DNA of 49,420 nucleotides, taken from contig JAGBIF010000015.1 of NCBI GenBank assembly GCA_017935065.1, forward strand, positions 1-49,420. The letters run 5' to 3'. This DNA is from Clostridia bacterium. Its GTDB lineage: Bacteria; Bacillota; Clostridia; Oscillospirales; CAG-272. Below, one piece after another: positions 27,589 to 37,170 of the stretch; the stretch's first letter is position 1; each line of letters opens with the position of its first letter. The notes beneath the pieces were generated by a model. It was not told the DNA's origin. It searched no databases and was given only the letters and a program-made list of their open reading frames with translations. A program made the translations under genes and the position numbers.

Positions 27589-28359
27589 TCAGTCGCGGAA
27601 AATTTTTGCCCTGAGCCTGTTTTTAAGCCTTGTCCACCGCTTGCCAAAAATCGCGGTAAGAAGCCTTGATAAAAGCCTGATTGGATAGGTCAGTATTCTG
27701 AAAATTCGCGAGCTCTCTCTTTTTTTAGCACGCTCGCTCTTCCACGAGCCCATAAAATGGTGTATAGCAACGGCATCTCTCATATAGCTCTCGTCGCTGA
27801 TTCTGGATAGAACAGGACAAAGCACAAAGTGCGGATAAACGGCTATATTTCCCACTTTTTGATAGGAATCGTCAGCTACAAGTCCCATTTTTGCTATAAT
27901 GTCGGTTATGATCTCGACATTGGTTGTAGTATCCCTTGTTCCGTCGGGAAGAACAAAATGGCGCCCCTTGTAATAATCAAGCAATTTTTTTACTGTTTCA
28001 CTTTGCGGTACGGCGCCTATAACCGCGCTTGAGAGCTTGTCCTTCGATTCGAAGCCGATAAATACTTCGTTATTAAGAAGCGCATCGGGTGATTTTTTCA
28101 GCTCTACATCAATATCCATATAAATACCGCCCATAGTGTAAAGCGCGTGCAGTCTGACAAAATCTGCCACAAAGGCATACATTTTCACATCATATGCCTC
28201 TTTGACGAAAACGATTTGATTTATATCAAAATTTTCCTCGTTCCACTGTACTATTTCATAATCGGGGCAAAGCCTTCGCCACGAGGCAATACAGTCCTCG
28301 GCAAGAGCTGGCATAGGTCCTCTGCCAAACCAGCAGTAGTGAATAATCCTTGGTATCAT
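27589..28359 (-). CDS. GT32-type glycosyltransferase (copy 1 of a tandem pair)
   Basis: 256 residues. The N-terminus MIPRIIHYCWFGRGPMP and the DxD motif in GGIYMDIDVEL (near residue 83) identify the GT32 / capsular sugar-transferase (Gly_transf_sug) family. HHFMGSWKSE near residue 215 is the conserved C-terminal His/Trp region. The protein is closely similar to its upstream neighbour at 28366-29124, six bases away, so the two arose by tandem duplication. The donor sugar is unknown. Confidence 0.9.
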   Translation of the reverse strand: MIPRIIHYCWFGRGPMPALAEDCIASWRRLCPDYEIVQWNEENFDINQIVFVKEAYDVKMYAFVADFVRLHALYTMGGIYMDIDVELKKSPDALLNNEVFIGFESKDKLSSAVIGAVPQSETVKKLLDYYKGRHFVLPDGTRDTTTNVEIITDIIAKMGLVADDSYQKVGNIAVYPHFVLCPVLSRISDESYMRDAVAIHHFMGSWKSERAKKRESSRIFRILTYPIRLLSRLLTAIFGKRWTRLKNRLRAKIFRD

Positions 28360-28365
28360 AGGTCT

Positions 28366-29124
28366 TTAGTCCTTAAAGAAATGCTTGCTTATAAAGCGCT
28401 TCAGCGCATCGGCACCTCCACCGAAAACCTTGCGCATTACTCGGTAGACACCCACCGCAAATTTATAGGATAGCCTCGCCTCGCGCGCCTTGCGCCTCTC
28501 GCTCTTCCACGAGCCCATAAAGTGATGCACCGCGACTGTGTCCCTCATATATTTCCCGTCGTCAAGCCTTTTGAGGTCGGGGCAAAGAACATTCATAGGG
28601 TAGAGAGTAAAGCCCTCAACCGTCTGAAGCTCACCGTCAGCGCGAAGTCCGCGAGAGCTCATCATATCCGTAATTATTTCAACATTGGTGGTAGTATCAA
28701 GGCTACCGTCGGCAAGCAGAAAATGCCTGCCCTCGTAATAGTCAAGCAAATATTTTACTGTTTTGTGTCCCGCTACGGCACCCATCACCGCGGTGGGGAT
28801 TTTATCTTTTGATTCAAAGCCCGAAAAGACCTCGTTAGATAAAAGCCCATCAAGAGGCTTAAGAAGCTCAACGTCGGTGTCCATATAAACACCGCCCACG
28901 GTATAGAGCGCGTAGAGCCTTACGTAGTCGGTGACGAAGGCGTATTTCTTTGCCTCGTACGCCTCTTTTACATATGGGTTAGAGCTTATATCAAAGCTAT
29001 CCTCGCACCAGAGCCGTATTTCATAATCGGGGCAAAGCCTTCGCCACGAAGCAATACAGTCGCTTGCAAGCTCGGGAAGCGGTCCTTTTCCAAACCAGCA
29101 GTAGTGAATAATCCTCGGTATCAT
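28366..29124 (-). CDS. GT32-type glycosyltransferase (copy 2 of a tandem pair)
   Basis: 252 residues with the same architecture as the next gene: IHYCWFGKGPLPEL, then DxD in GGVYMDTDVEL, and HHFMGSWKSERRK near the end. By hand, about 64 of the first 87 residues match copy 1, with differences spread along the chain and a more divergent C-terminus. The ATG overlaps the stop codon of the upstream GT2 gene (TAATG), showing translational coupling. Confidence 0.9.
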   Translation of the reverse strand: MIPRIIHYCWFGKGPLPELASDCIASWRRLCPDYEIRLWCEDSFDISSNPYVKEAYEAKKYAFVTDYVRLYALYTVGGVYMDTDVELLKPLDGLLSNEVFSGFESKDKIPTAVMGAVAGHKTVKYLLDYYEGRHFLLADGSLDTTTNVEIITDMMSSRGLRADGELQTVEGFTLYPMNVLCPDLKRLDDGKYMRDTVAVHHFMGSWKSERRKAREARLSYKFAVGVYRVMRKVFGGGADALKRFISKHFFKD

Positions 29125-29984
29125 TATTTAAGTCCTTTTTTCATCATATAAAGAGGGCGCATAAGTTTTGCGGGGGCAATCAGCCAAAGCGGATATTTTC
29201 TTTCGTATTCAGCCACCCTTCCCGAAAGCTTAAGATAGCTCTCTGAGACCGTAGCATATTTTATTCTCTTAAAAAAACCGCCCGAGCGCATCGCCTTGAC
29301 ATAGTAGGAATATGCCGTACCCATAGGATTTTTGCGAAGCAGAGCGAGATAGCCTCTGGAAAGACCGTCGTCAAGATATTCGGTGATGTATATAGGCGTG
29401 TCCGTAACGCGCATCGCGCCGTATTTATCAAGTGTAAAGTAAAGCGCATCCTCGGGAATAAAGCTCTCGTTATCAAAGCGAGGAAAGGGATTTTCACGCA
29501 AAATGTCGGTCTTGAAGATAAGCGCCGTGTCGCCCGAGAAGCCACGCGAATTATAGAGCGTATCAAAGGTCACGCTCTCACCGTCACAAAGAGGTGAGCA
29601 AAGTCGGTTTCCCTCAGTATCAATTCTCGGCGCGATAAGACCGATATTGTGAGGCTCGCACGCTTCCCACGCGCGCCTTATATGCGCTACGGCATCCTCG
29701 GTCAGAAAATCGTCGGAATCCACGCATACCGAAAGCGTCCCTCGAGCAAGCGCGACACCCTCGTTGTGTGCCTGAGGCTTACCCGAATGCCCGATTTTTT
29801 TATATATTACAGGGATTTTTCCCTCGCCTATAAAGCCGCCGATAAGCATCTCGGTGAAATCGTCACTTCCGTCATCTATAACCACCCATTCAAAATCACG
29901 CTCGGTCTGAGCAAGAAGCGAGCTATACAGTCTCTTAAGAAGATAGGCCCTGTTATAGGTCGGTGTTATAACCGTAAGAAGCAT
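29124..29984 (-). CDS. Glycosyltransferase family 2 (EpsE/SpsA type)
   Basis: 286 residues, GT-A fold. LTVITPTYNRAYLLKRL opens the nucleotide-binding domain, then WVVIDDGSDD and the metal-binding CVDSDDFL near residue 93. The C-terminal region has a short amphipathic tail rich in basic residues. It is a repeat-unit glycosyltransferase of the operon with unknown specificity. The start overlaps the preceding gene by 32 bases. Confidence 0.9.
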   Translation of the reverse strand: MLLTVITPTYNRAYLLKRLYSSLLAQTERDFEWVVIDDGSDDFTEMLIGGFIGEGKIPVIYKKIGHSGKPQAHNEGVALARGTLSVCVDSDDFLTEDAVAHIRRAWEACEPHNIGLIAPRIDTEGNRLCSPLCDGESVTFDTLYNSRGFSGDTALIFKTDILRENPFPRFDNESFIPEDALYFTLDKYGAMRVTDTPIYITEYLDDGLSRGYLALLRKNPMGTAYSYYVKAMRSGGFFKRIKYATVSESYLKLSGRVAEYERKYPLWLIAPAKLMRPLYMMKKGLK

Positions 29985-30780
29985 TACCAGATAACTCCTT
30001 GTAGCTTTTTTTTCCGCGCCTCATATTCTTTAGCGCAGAGAAGATTTTGACATTACGAAAAAGCGAGCTCTTCTTTGATAAAATAAATGCCAGAGAATAG
30101 AGAAGATAGCTCTTTCCGTATATTCTGTAAAAGCATCCGCCCTTTTTAAAGAAATAATCCCCGTCAAATCCGTCTTGCCACTTCTGCCGTGTCTCGTCGG
30201 GCGGAAGATAGCAAAGCGTCATAGGAAGGTAGAGGATTTTAAGCCCCGCCGAAAGGGCATCCGATAAAAAGGCGTTTTCCTCAGCGCTTCCAAAGGGTGC
30301 GCCGAGACCGAGAAGTGTGTCAAAGCGAAGTCCCGCTGACCTTACCGACGCTACCCTGAAGGAAATCTCAACCGATGCGATTTTGCTTATATGATGGCGC
30401 CCGAGCCACCTCGGTCTTTTGAACTGCCGTCTTGTGCATTCGCCCGCCTTCTCGGTAAAGCTAAACACTATAATATCGGCATTGGGATAGCTCTTATAAG
30501 CCTCGGCAAGCTTTTCTTCGTATCCGTCAAGATATACGATATCGTCATCCGAAAGGATAGCAATATCACCCACCGTTTTATCAAGAAGCATATTACGCGA
30601 TAGGGAAAGTCCGCGCTCTTTTGTTGAGTACATTTTTACAAGCGATTTCCCGATGTGCTCTTCGCTGTAGCCCTCGGTGTCGCACTGATTTACAACCGTC
30701 GCATCGCAAGAGAGCCTCATATCCGAAATGAAGTCGGCGCAGTCTCTGTGCATCGTGGATATAAGATGAGTTATTTTCAT
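29953..30780 (-). CDS. GT-A-type glycosyltransferase (GT2-like)
   Basis: 275 residues. MKITHLISTMHRD begins the domain, ERGLSLSRNMLLDKT precedes the DXD-type ILSDDDIVYLDGYE near residue 78, and GLGAPFGSAEENAFLSDAL supplies the acceptor-side acidic residues. The pattern fits a divergent GT2 family found in capsule operons. It overlaps the upstream GT4 gene by four bases (ATGA) and the downstream GT2 gene by 32. Confidence 0.85.
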   Translation of the reverse strand: MKITHLISTMHRDCADFISDMRLSCDATVVNQCDTEGYSEEHIGKSLVKMYSTKERGLSLSRNMLLDKTVGDIAILSDDDIVYLDGYEEKLAEAYKSYPNADIIVFSFTEKAGECTRRQFKRPRWLGRHHISKIASVEISFRVASVRSAGLRFDTLLGLGAPFGSAEENAFLSDALSAGLKILYLPMTLCYLPPDETRQKWQDGFDGDYFFKKGGCFYRIYGKSYLLYSLAFILSKKSSLFRNVKIFSALKNMRRGKKSYKELSGNASYGYNTDL

Positions 30781-31865
30781 TTTCTACCCCCCCGACAGAG
30801 CCCATCGTAAATGGATAAAAGTATATCCGACGAGGCCTTTATATCATACTGCGAGCCCTTAAATATTTCATATGCCTGCACCCTCTCGGAAAGGGTGGTG
30901 TCACACTTAATAACAGCATCCGCAAACTCTTCTGCCGAGGCGGGCAATATGACACTATTTTCAAGTATTTTGTTTTCACACGGTACGGTATCGGTAAGCA
31001 TTACGGGCACACCCGCGCACTGAGCCTCGACCGCCACAAGGCTGAGGCCCTCACTTTTGCTGGGCATAATAAGAGTATCCATAGCAAAAAGGTATTCGTT
31101 AACACGCTCGGTATAGGGAATACGGGTGATATACTTGTCAAGCCCGAGTGCCCTCGCTCGCTCATCAAGCCTGTCCGAGAGCGAGCCGTCGCCTATCATA
31201 AGAAGCCGTACCTCCTGCCCTGAATATTTTTCCGTCAGTGCCTTCAGTACCTCAAGGGCGAAAAGGGGATTTTTAACCCTCTCAAGCCTGCCGATGAAGC
31301 CTATAAGAATGCATTCGTCGGAAATGCCAAGCTCCGCCCTTACGCCACGGCGCACCTCGGCATCAAAGCGAAAGCGCTCGGTGGGAATAGGGCTTTTCAG
31401 CACGGTAAAGTCATTCCCCTTGAAAAACCATTTTCCCGATGCGTGAGTAGGGCATACGCGGTACGCAAGGGTAGTATTGAATATGCCCCCGAAAAGCATA
31501 TGCGCTATCCGTCTTAAGAGACCGTTATAGCTGGAAAAATGCAGGTGAAGCACAGGGCATATCCCCGCCGCCCTTGCCGCACGAAGCGGAAGGGCGTTTG
31601 CCTCGGAAGCGAGGTGTATATGTACGCAGTCGTAGCTGTTGCCCGACATAAGAGCCGTAAGCTCACGCAAAGCTCTTTTCGGATGGCGCTTGTAATTCGG
31701 CAGAGTAAATACACGGCTTTCGGGTGTTGAAATGCAGATGCCCCCACCGTATATATCGGCATAGTCAAATACCACGCCCTTGCCGTAAAGCGCACTTGCC
31801 TGCGACTGTGTAAAGCTTTCAATTCCGCCTCTGACCGAGGAAAGACCTATATGTAAAATTCTCAT
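30777..31865 (-). CDS. Glycosyltransferase, GT4 type (EpsD/EpsF-like)
   Basis: 362 residues, GT-B fold. The N-terminus ILHIGLSSVRGGIES contains the GG acceptor-binding loop. The C-lobe carries GFIGRLERVKNP and the E-x7-E motif in PSKSEGLSLVAVEAQCAGVP. The length and layout match capsule and exopolysaccharide GT4 enzymes. The start overlaps the stop of the acyltransferase gene by four bases. Confidence 0.92.
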   Translation of the reverse strand: MRILHIGLSSVRGGIESFTQSQASALYGKGVVFDYADIYGGGICISTPESRVFTLPNYKRHPKRALRELTALMSGNSYDCVHIHLASEANALPLRAARAAGICPVLHLHFSSYNGLLRRIAHMLFGGIFNTTLAYRVCPTHASGKWFFKGNDFTVLKSPIPTERFRFDAEVRRGVRAELGISDECILIGFIGRLERVKNPLFALEVLKALTEKYSGQEVRLLMIGDGSLSDRLDERARALGLDKYITRIPYTERVNEYLFAMDTLIMPSKSEGLSLVAVEAQCAGVPVMLTDTVPCENKILENSVILPASAEEFADAVIKCDTTLSERVQAYEIFKGSQYDIKASSDILLSIYDGLCRGGRK

Positions 31866-32926
31866 TGTCTTTTCCCCTCGCGCTTTTTCGTCCCGATGCC
31901 GAGAAGAAGCGTTTTAGCTACGGGGATAAGTGAAATGACAAAGGATAAAAGATAGGAAAGCACAGTCACAAGAATACAGATGATAATTGCGAAAAGCAGA
32001 CTGTCAGAGCCATCACCTACCACAAGAGAAATCCCCTTCAGCACCAGCATATGAATATAAAACACACCGACAGTAAGCACACCGAGGTGCGAAATGACCG
32101 ACATCGCGCGCTCGGATTTTACACTCTTTATTTTCCCAAGCAGAATAAATACACCGCCTGTAAGCAAGGGCAGCGAGGGAAGGGAATAGTCGCGGAAGAG
32201 TATGCCGTGAAAATCCGCTACGGCAAGCCATTCCGCAAGAGCCGACACGAGCGTCAGCACCGCCCCGACACAGATAAGCGCTACTGCCACGGATGACGGT
32301 GTATCGCTTCTGTATTTTTTCAGATAATAGCCGAGAATAAAATATCCCGTATAGAGGAAAAACGAGATAATATCCACAAACGGACGAGCCTTAAGATGCC
32401 CCCCCGCAAGCCAGCTTATAAGCGGGATTACGGTAGTAAGAAGCCAGCATATCAAAAGCAGAATTTCCACACCTCTTTTGTTAAGCCTCAAAAGCATCGC
32501 CTGAAGCAGGGGCAAAAGCAGATACAGCAATAGAAGCACATACATAAACCAGAACTGATCGTACGCAGGCCGATAAAGCAGGGATGTAAACGCCTCAGCC
32601 GAGAGGGCGAGCTTGCCCATAGCTATCCTTGCGATTACATATATCACGCTCCAAATCAAAAATGGCACGAGCTGTTTTGTAATCCTTTTGAAGTAGCGCG
32701 CTCCGATACCGACAGAAGAGGAGGTGTCAAGCAAAAACGCGCCCGATAGCATAAAGAAAAGAGGCGCACCGATAAGGCAAAGAGAAGAGATAAGCATAGC
32801 TGGGACATATCCCGCGCTTTTTATCTCGGTATTCCCAAGATACGGCACGAGCGTATGTATCATAACCACCGAAAAAATCGACAGTATGCGAATTATATCG
32901 TAGCCTGCGCTTCTTTCTCTTTCCAT
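31862..32926 (-). CDS. Membrane acyltransferase family 3 (OafA/WecH-like)
   Basis: 354 residues with about ten hydrophobic helices. The opening GYDIIRILSIFSVVMIHTL contains the family Arg and His residues of acyltransferase_3 proteins, which transfer acetyl groups from the cytoplasm to extracytoplasmic sugars. ATG 32926 is chosen over an in-frame GTG at 32935 because GGGGG lies eight bases before it. It is the second of three putative acyl-modification enzymes in the operon. Confidence 0.9.
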   Translation of the reverse strand: MERERSAGYDIIRILSIFSVVMIHTLVPYLGNTEIKSAGYVPAMLISSLCLIGAPLFFMLSGAFLLDTSSSVGIGARYFKRITKQLVPFLIWSVIYVIARIAMGKLALSAEAFTSLLYRPAYDQFWFMYVLLLLYLLLPLLQAMLLRLNKRGVEILLLICWLLTTVIPLISWLAGGHLKARPFVDIISFFLYTGYFILGYYLKKYRSDTPSSVAVALICVGAVLTLVSALAEWLAVADFHGILFRDYSLPSLPLLTGGVFILLGKIKSVKSERAMSVISHLGVLTVGVFYIHMLVLKGISLVVGDGSDSLLFAIIICILVTVLSYLLSFVISLIPVAKTLLLGIGTKKREGKRQ

Positions 32927-32950
32927 CAGGGGCACCCCCTTTCATTTAAC

Positions 32951-33997
32951 CTAATCCTTTTTCTTTTTTAATCCTGCAAACCGTCTTTTATAATAAAAAT
33001 AAAGTATCCTACCGAGCCTGTGCCTTATCAGAAAATAAACAATGCGCCGCCTGCCTCGCGGGCGGTGTAGGTGTGTAAACACGCACCTAACATCGGGTGA
33101 GCGAAGAATTTTTGAAAGCTCATCCAGGCACTCACGCTTACCGCGCCTGTCATACTCTCTTACGGCATTTCCCACGCATTCGTGATAGTAGCATCTCGCG
33201 CTGACGAAAAGACGCGCCTTCAGGTCATCGTAATTTTCAAGCCCTATTATCACACTGCTCAGATGATTTACCAGCCTTATGCGCTCATCAAGCATATTCG
33301 GCTTGTATGAAAAATAGGAATTCATAATTGAGCCGTCACGGTCGCGGTAGGTATACAGCGCCTCGTCTATTACCGAAACGCACCCTGCGCACTTAAGATA
33401 CCTCACCGAAAAGACGAGGTCCTCGGCAAAATCTATATCCTCGGGGAAGAGAACCTGATTGTCCCTTACAAAATCGGTGCGGTACAAACCTCGGCATACA
33501 CTGCCCCATACGGGCGTGTCAGTAGAGCCGTCATCTTCGTTTCCTATCATAAGGGCGATAAGCTCTCTTACCTCATCCCCCGAAAACAGCCTGTACCCCT
33601 GCCACGGAAATCCGAGAGGGGAGGCGTTTCGCTCGCTGTAAATATCGCAAAGCGCAAGGTCTGCGCCGTCTCTGAGTAGCCTCTCATAAAGCCTTGCGTA
33701 CATATCCCTGTCGGGAATATCGTCTGCATCGCAAAATGCGAGATATTTACCGCTTGCTTTCCGTATTCCCTCATTCCTTGCCGATGACGGTCCGCCGTTT
33801 TTCTTGCTTACGGTAATAACTCGGCTGTCCGCTTTGGCCACGGCTTCCATAACCGAGGCGCTCGTGTCAGACGAGCCGTCGTCAACGAGTATAAGCTCAA
33901 TATTCTCATAGCTTGAGTTAAGTATTGCACGGCAGGTGTCCGCGAGCGTTTTTTCCGAATTGTATACGGGGACTATAACGCTGATTTTTTCGGTCAT
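32951..33997 (-). CDS. Glycosyltransferase family 2
   Basis: 348 residues. The domain begins ISVIVPVYNSEKTLADT, with LILVDDGSSDTS, a GPSSARNEG loop, and CDADDIPDRDMY near residue 90 as the metal/donor site. A basic C-terminal tail (YYKRRFAGLKKKKD) may contact membrane. ATG 33997 follows GGAGG and overlaps the previous stop as ATGA; the longer frame from 34090 runs into the upstream gene and is not used. Confidence 0.93.
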   Translation of the reverse strand: MTEKISVIVPVYNSEKTLADTCRAILNSSYENIELILVDDGSSDTSASVMEAVAKADSRVITVSKKNGGPSSARNEGIRKASGKYLAFCDADDIPDRDMYARLYERLLRDGADLALCDIYSERNASPLGFPWQGYRLFSGDEVRELIALMIGNEDDGSTDTPVWGSVCRGLYRTDFVRDNQVLFPEDIDFAEDLVFSVRYLKCAGCVSVIDEALYTYRDRDGSIMNSYFSYKPNMLDERIRLVNHLSSVIIGLENYDDLKARLFVSARCYYHECVGNAVREYDRRGKRECLDELSKILRSPDVRCVFTHLHRPRGRRRIVYFLIRHRLGRILYFYYKRRFAGLKKKKD

Positions 33998-34755
33998 TTC
34001 ATATCCTCCAGAGGCCTGTCGAAAAGGTGCCCCGTATCTATTGCCTGATAGCCTCTCTTGCTCGTCCTCATTACGAGAGGCTTTGCGCAAGGACCTGCCG
34101 AAATAACGAGACGCACGTCCCCAGGCCCGTAGCCGTTGTCTTGCGCTATAGAATAAACCGCGCTCTCTAATTCGTCTATTTTTTCGTAGGCAAGAGTATC
34201 GGGGCAGGGAAGGTAATGCACCGCACCGCCGTGCGCTTCCTTAAAGCGCTCAAAGCACTCTCTGCTGTTATGCACGAATATTACGGGGCGCTGTCCAAGA
34301 TAGGTGAGAATTCTATCGCACTCGGCAGGGTAGTCCTTACTGAATATAAAGGCATCCCCATAGGTGACAGAGCTTGAGAATTGTCGCTTAAAGTAAAATC
34401 GCGCCTCTGCCCACGAGGACACGTAGTGTCTTTTTTTCATAAGAGAGAGGGCTGAGGCGTTCATAAATTTTCTCGGCACGCAAAGAAGATACGGACAACC
34501 GTCACCCATACGCGAAAAAATGTCCCTGACCTCTTTAAGCTCTGACACAAGCCCGTCACTCGGCACCTCAAAGCCGAGAGATAAGCCTCGCATAAGACGC
34601 ATCTCACCGTCACCTATGCGTATGAGGGATTTTCCCTCGGTTATTCTGTCGGCGGTTTCGCTCGGTGTGAGTATTTTCGCGCGAGCGCCGAAGGGAACTC
34701 TTAAAAGCGAGAATAGCACCCTTGTGCGTATACCTATTCTCGTGAAAAGCCTCAT
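33994..34755 (-). CDS. GT-D-fold glycosyltransferase (GlycosyltransferaseGT-D / DUF1792 type)
   Basis: 253 residues. The hallmark SLIRIGDGEMRLMRG near residue 45 matches the R-x-G-D-G-E motif of the GT-D fold (the streptococcal SP_1767/DUF1792 family), in which the acidic residues bind metal and UDP-sugar. LVISAGPCAKPLV near the C-terminus is the conserved second nucleotide-contact loop. In streptococci these enzymes add glucose to serine-linked glycans; here the setting is a Wzx/Wzy operon. It overlaps both neighbours by four bases. Confidence 0.87.
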   Translation of the reverse strand: MRLFTRIGIRTRVLFSLLRVPFGARAKILTPSETADRITEGKSLIRIGDGEMRLMRGLSLGFEVPSDGLVSELKEVRDIFSRMGDGCPYLLCVPRKFMNASALSLMKKRHYVSSWAEARFYFKRQFSSSVTYGDAFIFSKDYPAECDRILTYLGQRPVIFVHNSRECFERFKEAHGGAVHYLPCPDTLAYEKIDELESAVYSIAQDNGYGPGDVRLVISAGPCAKPLVMRTSKRGYQAIDTGHLFDRPLEDMK

Positions 34756-35924
34756 ACCTCAGCCTCCGTCGGGCTTTCCTTGACATCGGCAAGCTTTATT
34801 TCGTCAGTGTCCTCGCAAAATGCCTTTTTGTATCTGTAAATGATTATACCAATTATCATCTGAGGCAAAACGGGGTAGGATTCCGTAGCGAAAATAAACA
34901 GGTCGGCGCCGTTGAGCAGGAGTATCGAGGCAAGGGCTATTGCAAGACCGAGGGCGACGTTGTCACCGCGCTCGCGTATAAGCCTGCCTGCCATCTCAAA
35001 AACACGTATAAGCAGAAGATATACGAATATCGCGCCCACCGCGCCGTATACGAGCAGAGACTGATAGAAAAGATTGTGGCTGTGTCCCTGAAGTATACCC
35101 GTGCCGAACATAAGATGATAGGGCGAAAGAGCTGCTATTTTAGCCTCGATTATATGGAAGAACTCGGCCCTTGTGATAAGCGACCACGCCTTGTTTGAGA
35201 AGGTAGAGGTATACGCCTCTATTATCCTGTAGAAGGAGGCGTTGTTAAGCGCGTTCACTATAATAAACGGCGCGAATACGGTATAGAGCAGAACCAGACC
35301 GTAAATTATGCGATAGAAGGACTTTGTCCTGTACAAAAGCTTGGGTATAAGCACGAGAATAAAGGCAACGATAATCATTACCGCTACGTTTCGTGAGCCC
35401 GAAAACAGACAAAGCACAGCCCCGGGTATTAGCGTAATAAAAGCAAACAGCTTGTATCTCGTCGCTCTGAACCAGGTGAAGCCAAGCGTCAGTACCATGA
35501 AATAGAAGAAGCCCATGGTGTTGGGATTGAAGCTGTCAAAAAGATCGAAAAGCTTGCAGGCGCCCGCTACCGCCGTGCCTATGAAATAAGCCCACATAAA
35601 GTCCCGACCGTCATCGTCAATGCTCATGGGGATAACGGATACGGAAAGGATCATAACCATAGGTATACTCATAAGCAAAACGCTCTTGAGATCCCCCGAG
35701 AATGCACCGTTAATAAGCGACATACAGGTGACTATCAGAATAAGCCTTGATGTGATATTGTCAAGCCTTTTGATATTAGAAAATACTGCAGCATAGCAGA
35801 CCGCGGCGATTATAAGCTCAAAGCCACCGTAAATCAAGGTCATTGATTTACCGTAGGTGTAGGTAATTATGGCCAGAGAGACGATGCCTGCCGTGAGCAG
35901 CCATCTTGATTTTATATTCTTCAC
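34752..35924 (-). CDS. O-antigen ligase / Wzy-type polysaccharide polymerase
   Basis: 390 residues with about ten to twelve membrane helices and a larger extracytoplasmic loop before FGTGILQGHSHNLFYQSLLVYG, the conserved His-containing motif of Wzy_C/WaaL proteins. It should link lipid-carried repeat units outside the membrane after flipping. The start is GTG 35924 with GGAGG six bases upstream. The C-terminus is a polar tail with acidic residues. Confidence 0.87.
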   Translation of the reverse strand: MKNIKSRWLLTAGIVSLAIITYTYGKSMTLIYGGFELIIAAVCYAAVFSNIKRLDNITSRLILIVTCMSLINGAFSGDLKSVLLMSIPMVMILSVSVIPMSIDDDGRDFMWAYFIGTAVAGACKLFDLFDSFNPNTMGFFYFMVLTLGFTWFRATRYKLFAFITLIPGAVLCLFSGSRNVAVMIIVAFILVLIPKLLYRTKSFYRIIYGLVLLYTVFAPFIIVNALNNASFYRIIEAYTSTFSNKAWSLITRAEFFHIIEAKIAALSPYHLMFGTGILQGHSHNLFYQSLLVYGAVGAIFVYLLLIRVFEMAGRLIRERGDNVALGLAIALASILLLNGADLFIFATESYPVLPQMIIGIIIYRYKKAFCEDTDEIKLADVKESPTEAEV

Positions 35925-35971
35925 GGTGTGCCTCCTTTCGTTTTTTGCTGTTTTGAATTGGGCGGTTTAAA

Positions 35972-37156
35972 TCAGTTCATAAGACAGTTGAAAATTTCGG
36001 CGTATGCCACGCGCCTGTCAAAGCGCTCCTCGGCAAGCCGTCTGCTGGCGCGTCCCATTTCCTCGCGAAGCGCTTCGTCAGAGGTAAGCTTATCTATTGC
36101 CTCGGCAAGGGTAAGCACGTTACCCTCGGCAACGCTGATGCCCGCGCCGTATTCCATAAGCAGTTGCGAGTATTCCTGACAGTTTTGCGTGCTGATTACG
36201 GGAAGCCCCGCCGCCGCGTAATCGGCGTGCTTGTTTATAATGCTCTGAGGCGCGTTCTTCTTAATTGGGTTTATCGCGATATCGCATCCGCACAGCACCG
36301 CGCACATCTCGGGGTAGGGAAGCTTACCTGGGAGCCTCAGCCTCACGCCGAGACGGTTTGCAAGCCTTACCACCGAGTCAAGCTCGGGGCCGTTGCCGAG
36401 TATTACGAGCGTTGGCGCCCTGTTGCCAAGCACGTGGAGCGCGTGGACGGTGAGAGAAAGATCGTAGCTCGCGCCCACTGTGCCGAGATATACGAGAAGA
36501 AGCTCATCTTCGTCCTTTGTAATTCGTTCGGTAGATGCGGCGCATTTGTCAAATCGGCTGATTTCGGTGCCGAGATATACCGTTGACGAGGGCGCGTCGC
36601 TCACGCTTGAGGCGCGCTTGGCGTAGGTATCGGATACCGAGAATATGTGCTTTGCGCTTCTGTATATGAGGTTTGCCCGCCTTTTCATCGGCAGGAAGAA
36701 CAGCTTTGATAATAGGGGTATTCTTATCGCAAGCGAGAAGGCCTCGGGCCACAGGTCCTGAACGTCAAGGTAAAACGGCACACCGCGTGCCTTTGCGAAT
36801 TTCGCGCAGACCGCCGCCACGTCAAGCGATGGAACCGCGCAGTAAATAACGTCGGGCGTCAGGTGAGAGGCCAGGTATTTGCGAAGCGACCTCGCCATGC
36901 TTCTGTGGCTATGGAAAAGACGGCGCAATGAAACGTTCTTTCTGTACGGCGGCTCGTCTATAAGCGTTATTTTATACGGAAGCTCGTCGGTCGGTGTTGC
37001 ACGGCTGGTCTTATCCCTGTGTGAGAAGGAGGAGGTGATAAGCTCAACCTCGTGCTTCGACGCAAGCCCCTCTGCTATGTAATTAAAGCGATTGTTAGTG
37101 TCCTCGGGCGGACAGTCGCAGAAGTGCGCGACGATAAGTATCTTTTTCCTTGTCAT
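35972..37156 (-). CDS. Glycosyltransferase, GT4 type
   Basis: 394 residues, GT-B fold. ILIVAHFCDCPPEDTNNRFNY opens the acceptor lobe. YLDVQDLWPEAFSL near residue 137 is typical of WbuB/PglA-like GT4 enzymes. The donor lobe shows LVYLGTVGASYDL, LVILGNGPEL and NKHADYAAAGLPVIS. It follows the NeuD-like gene by about 15 bases and may act early in repeat-unit assembly. Confidence 0.9.
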   Translation of the reverse strand: MTRKKILIVAHFCDCPPEDTNNRFNYIAEGLASKHEVELITSSFSHRDKTSRATPTDELPYKITLIDEPPYRKNVSLRRLFHSHRSMARSLRKYLASHLTPDVIYCAVPSLDVAAVCAKFAKARGVPFYLDVQDLWPEAFSLAIRIPLLSKLFFLPMKRRANLIYRSAKHIFSVSDTYAKRASSVSDAPSSTVYLGTEISRFDKCAASTERITKDEDELLLVYLGTVGASYDLSLTVHALHVLGNRAPTLVILGNGPELDSVVRLANRLGVRLRLPGKLPYPEMCAVLCGCDIAINPIKKNAPQSIINKHADYAAAGLPVISTQNCQEYSQLLMEYGAGISVAEGNVLTLAEAIDKLTSDEALREEMGRASRRLAEERFDRRVAYAEIFNCLMN

Positions 37157-37170
37157 AAAATCCTACTGCT

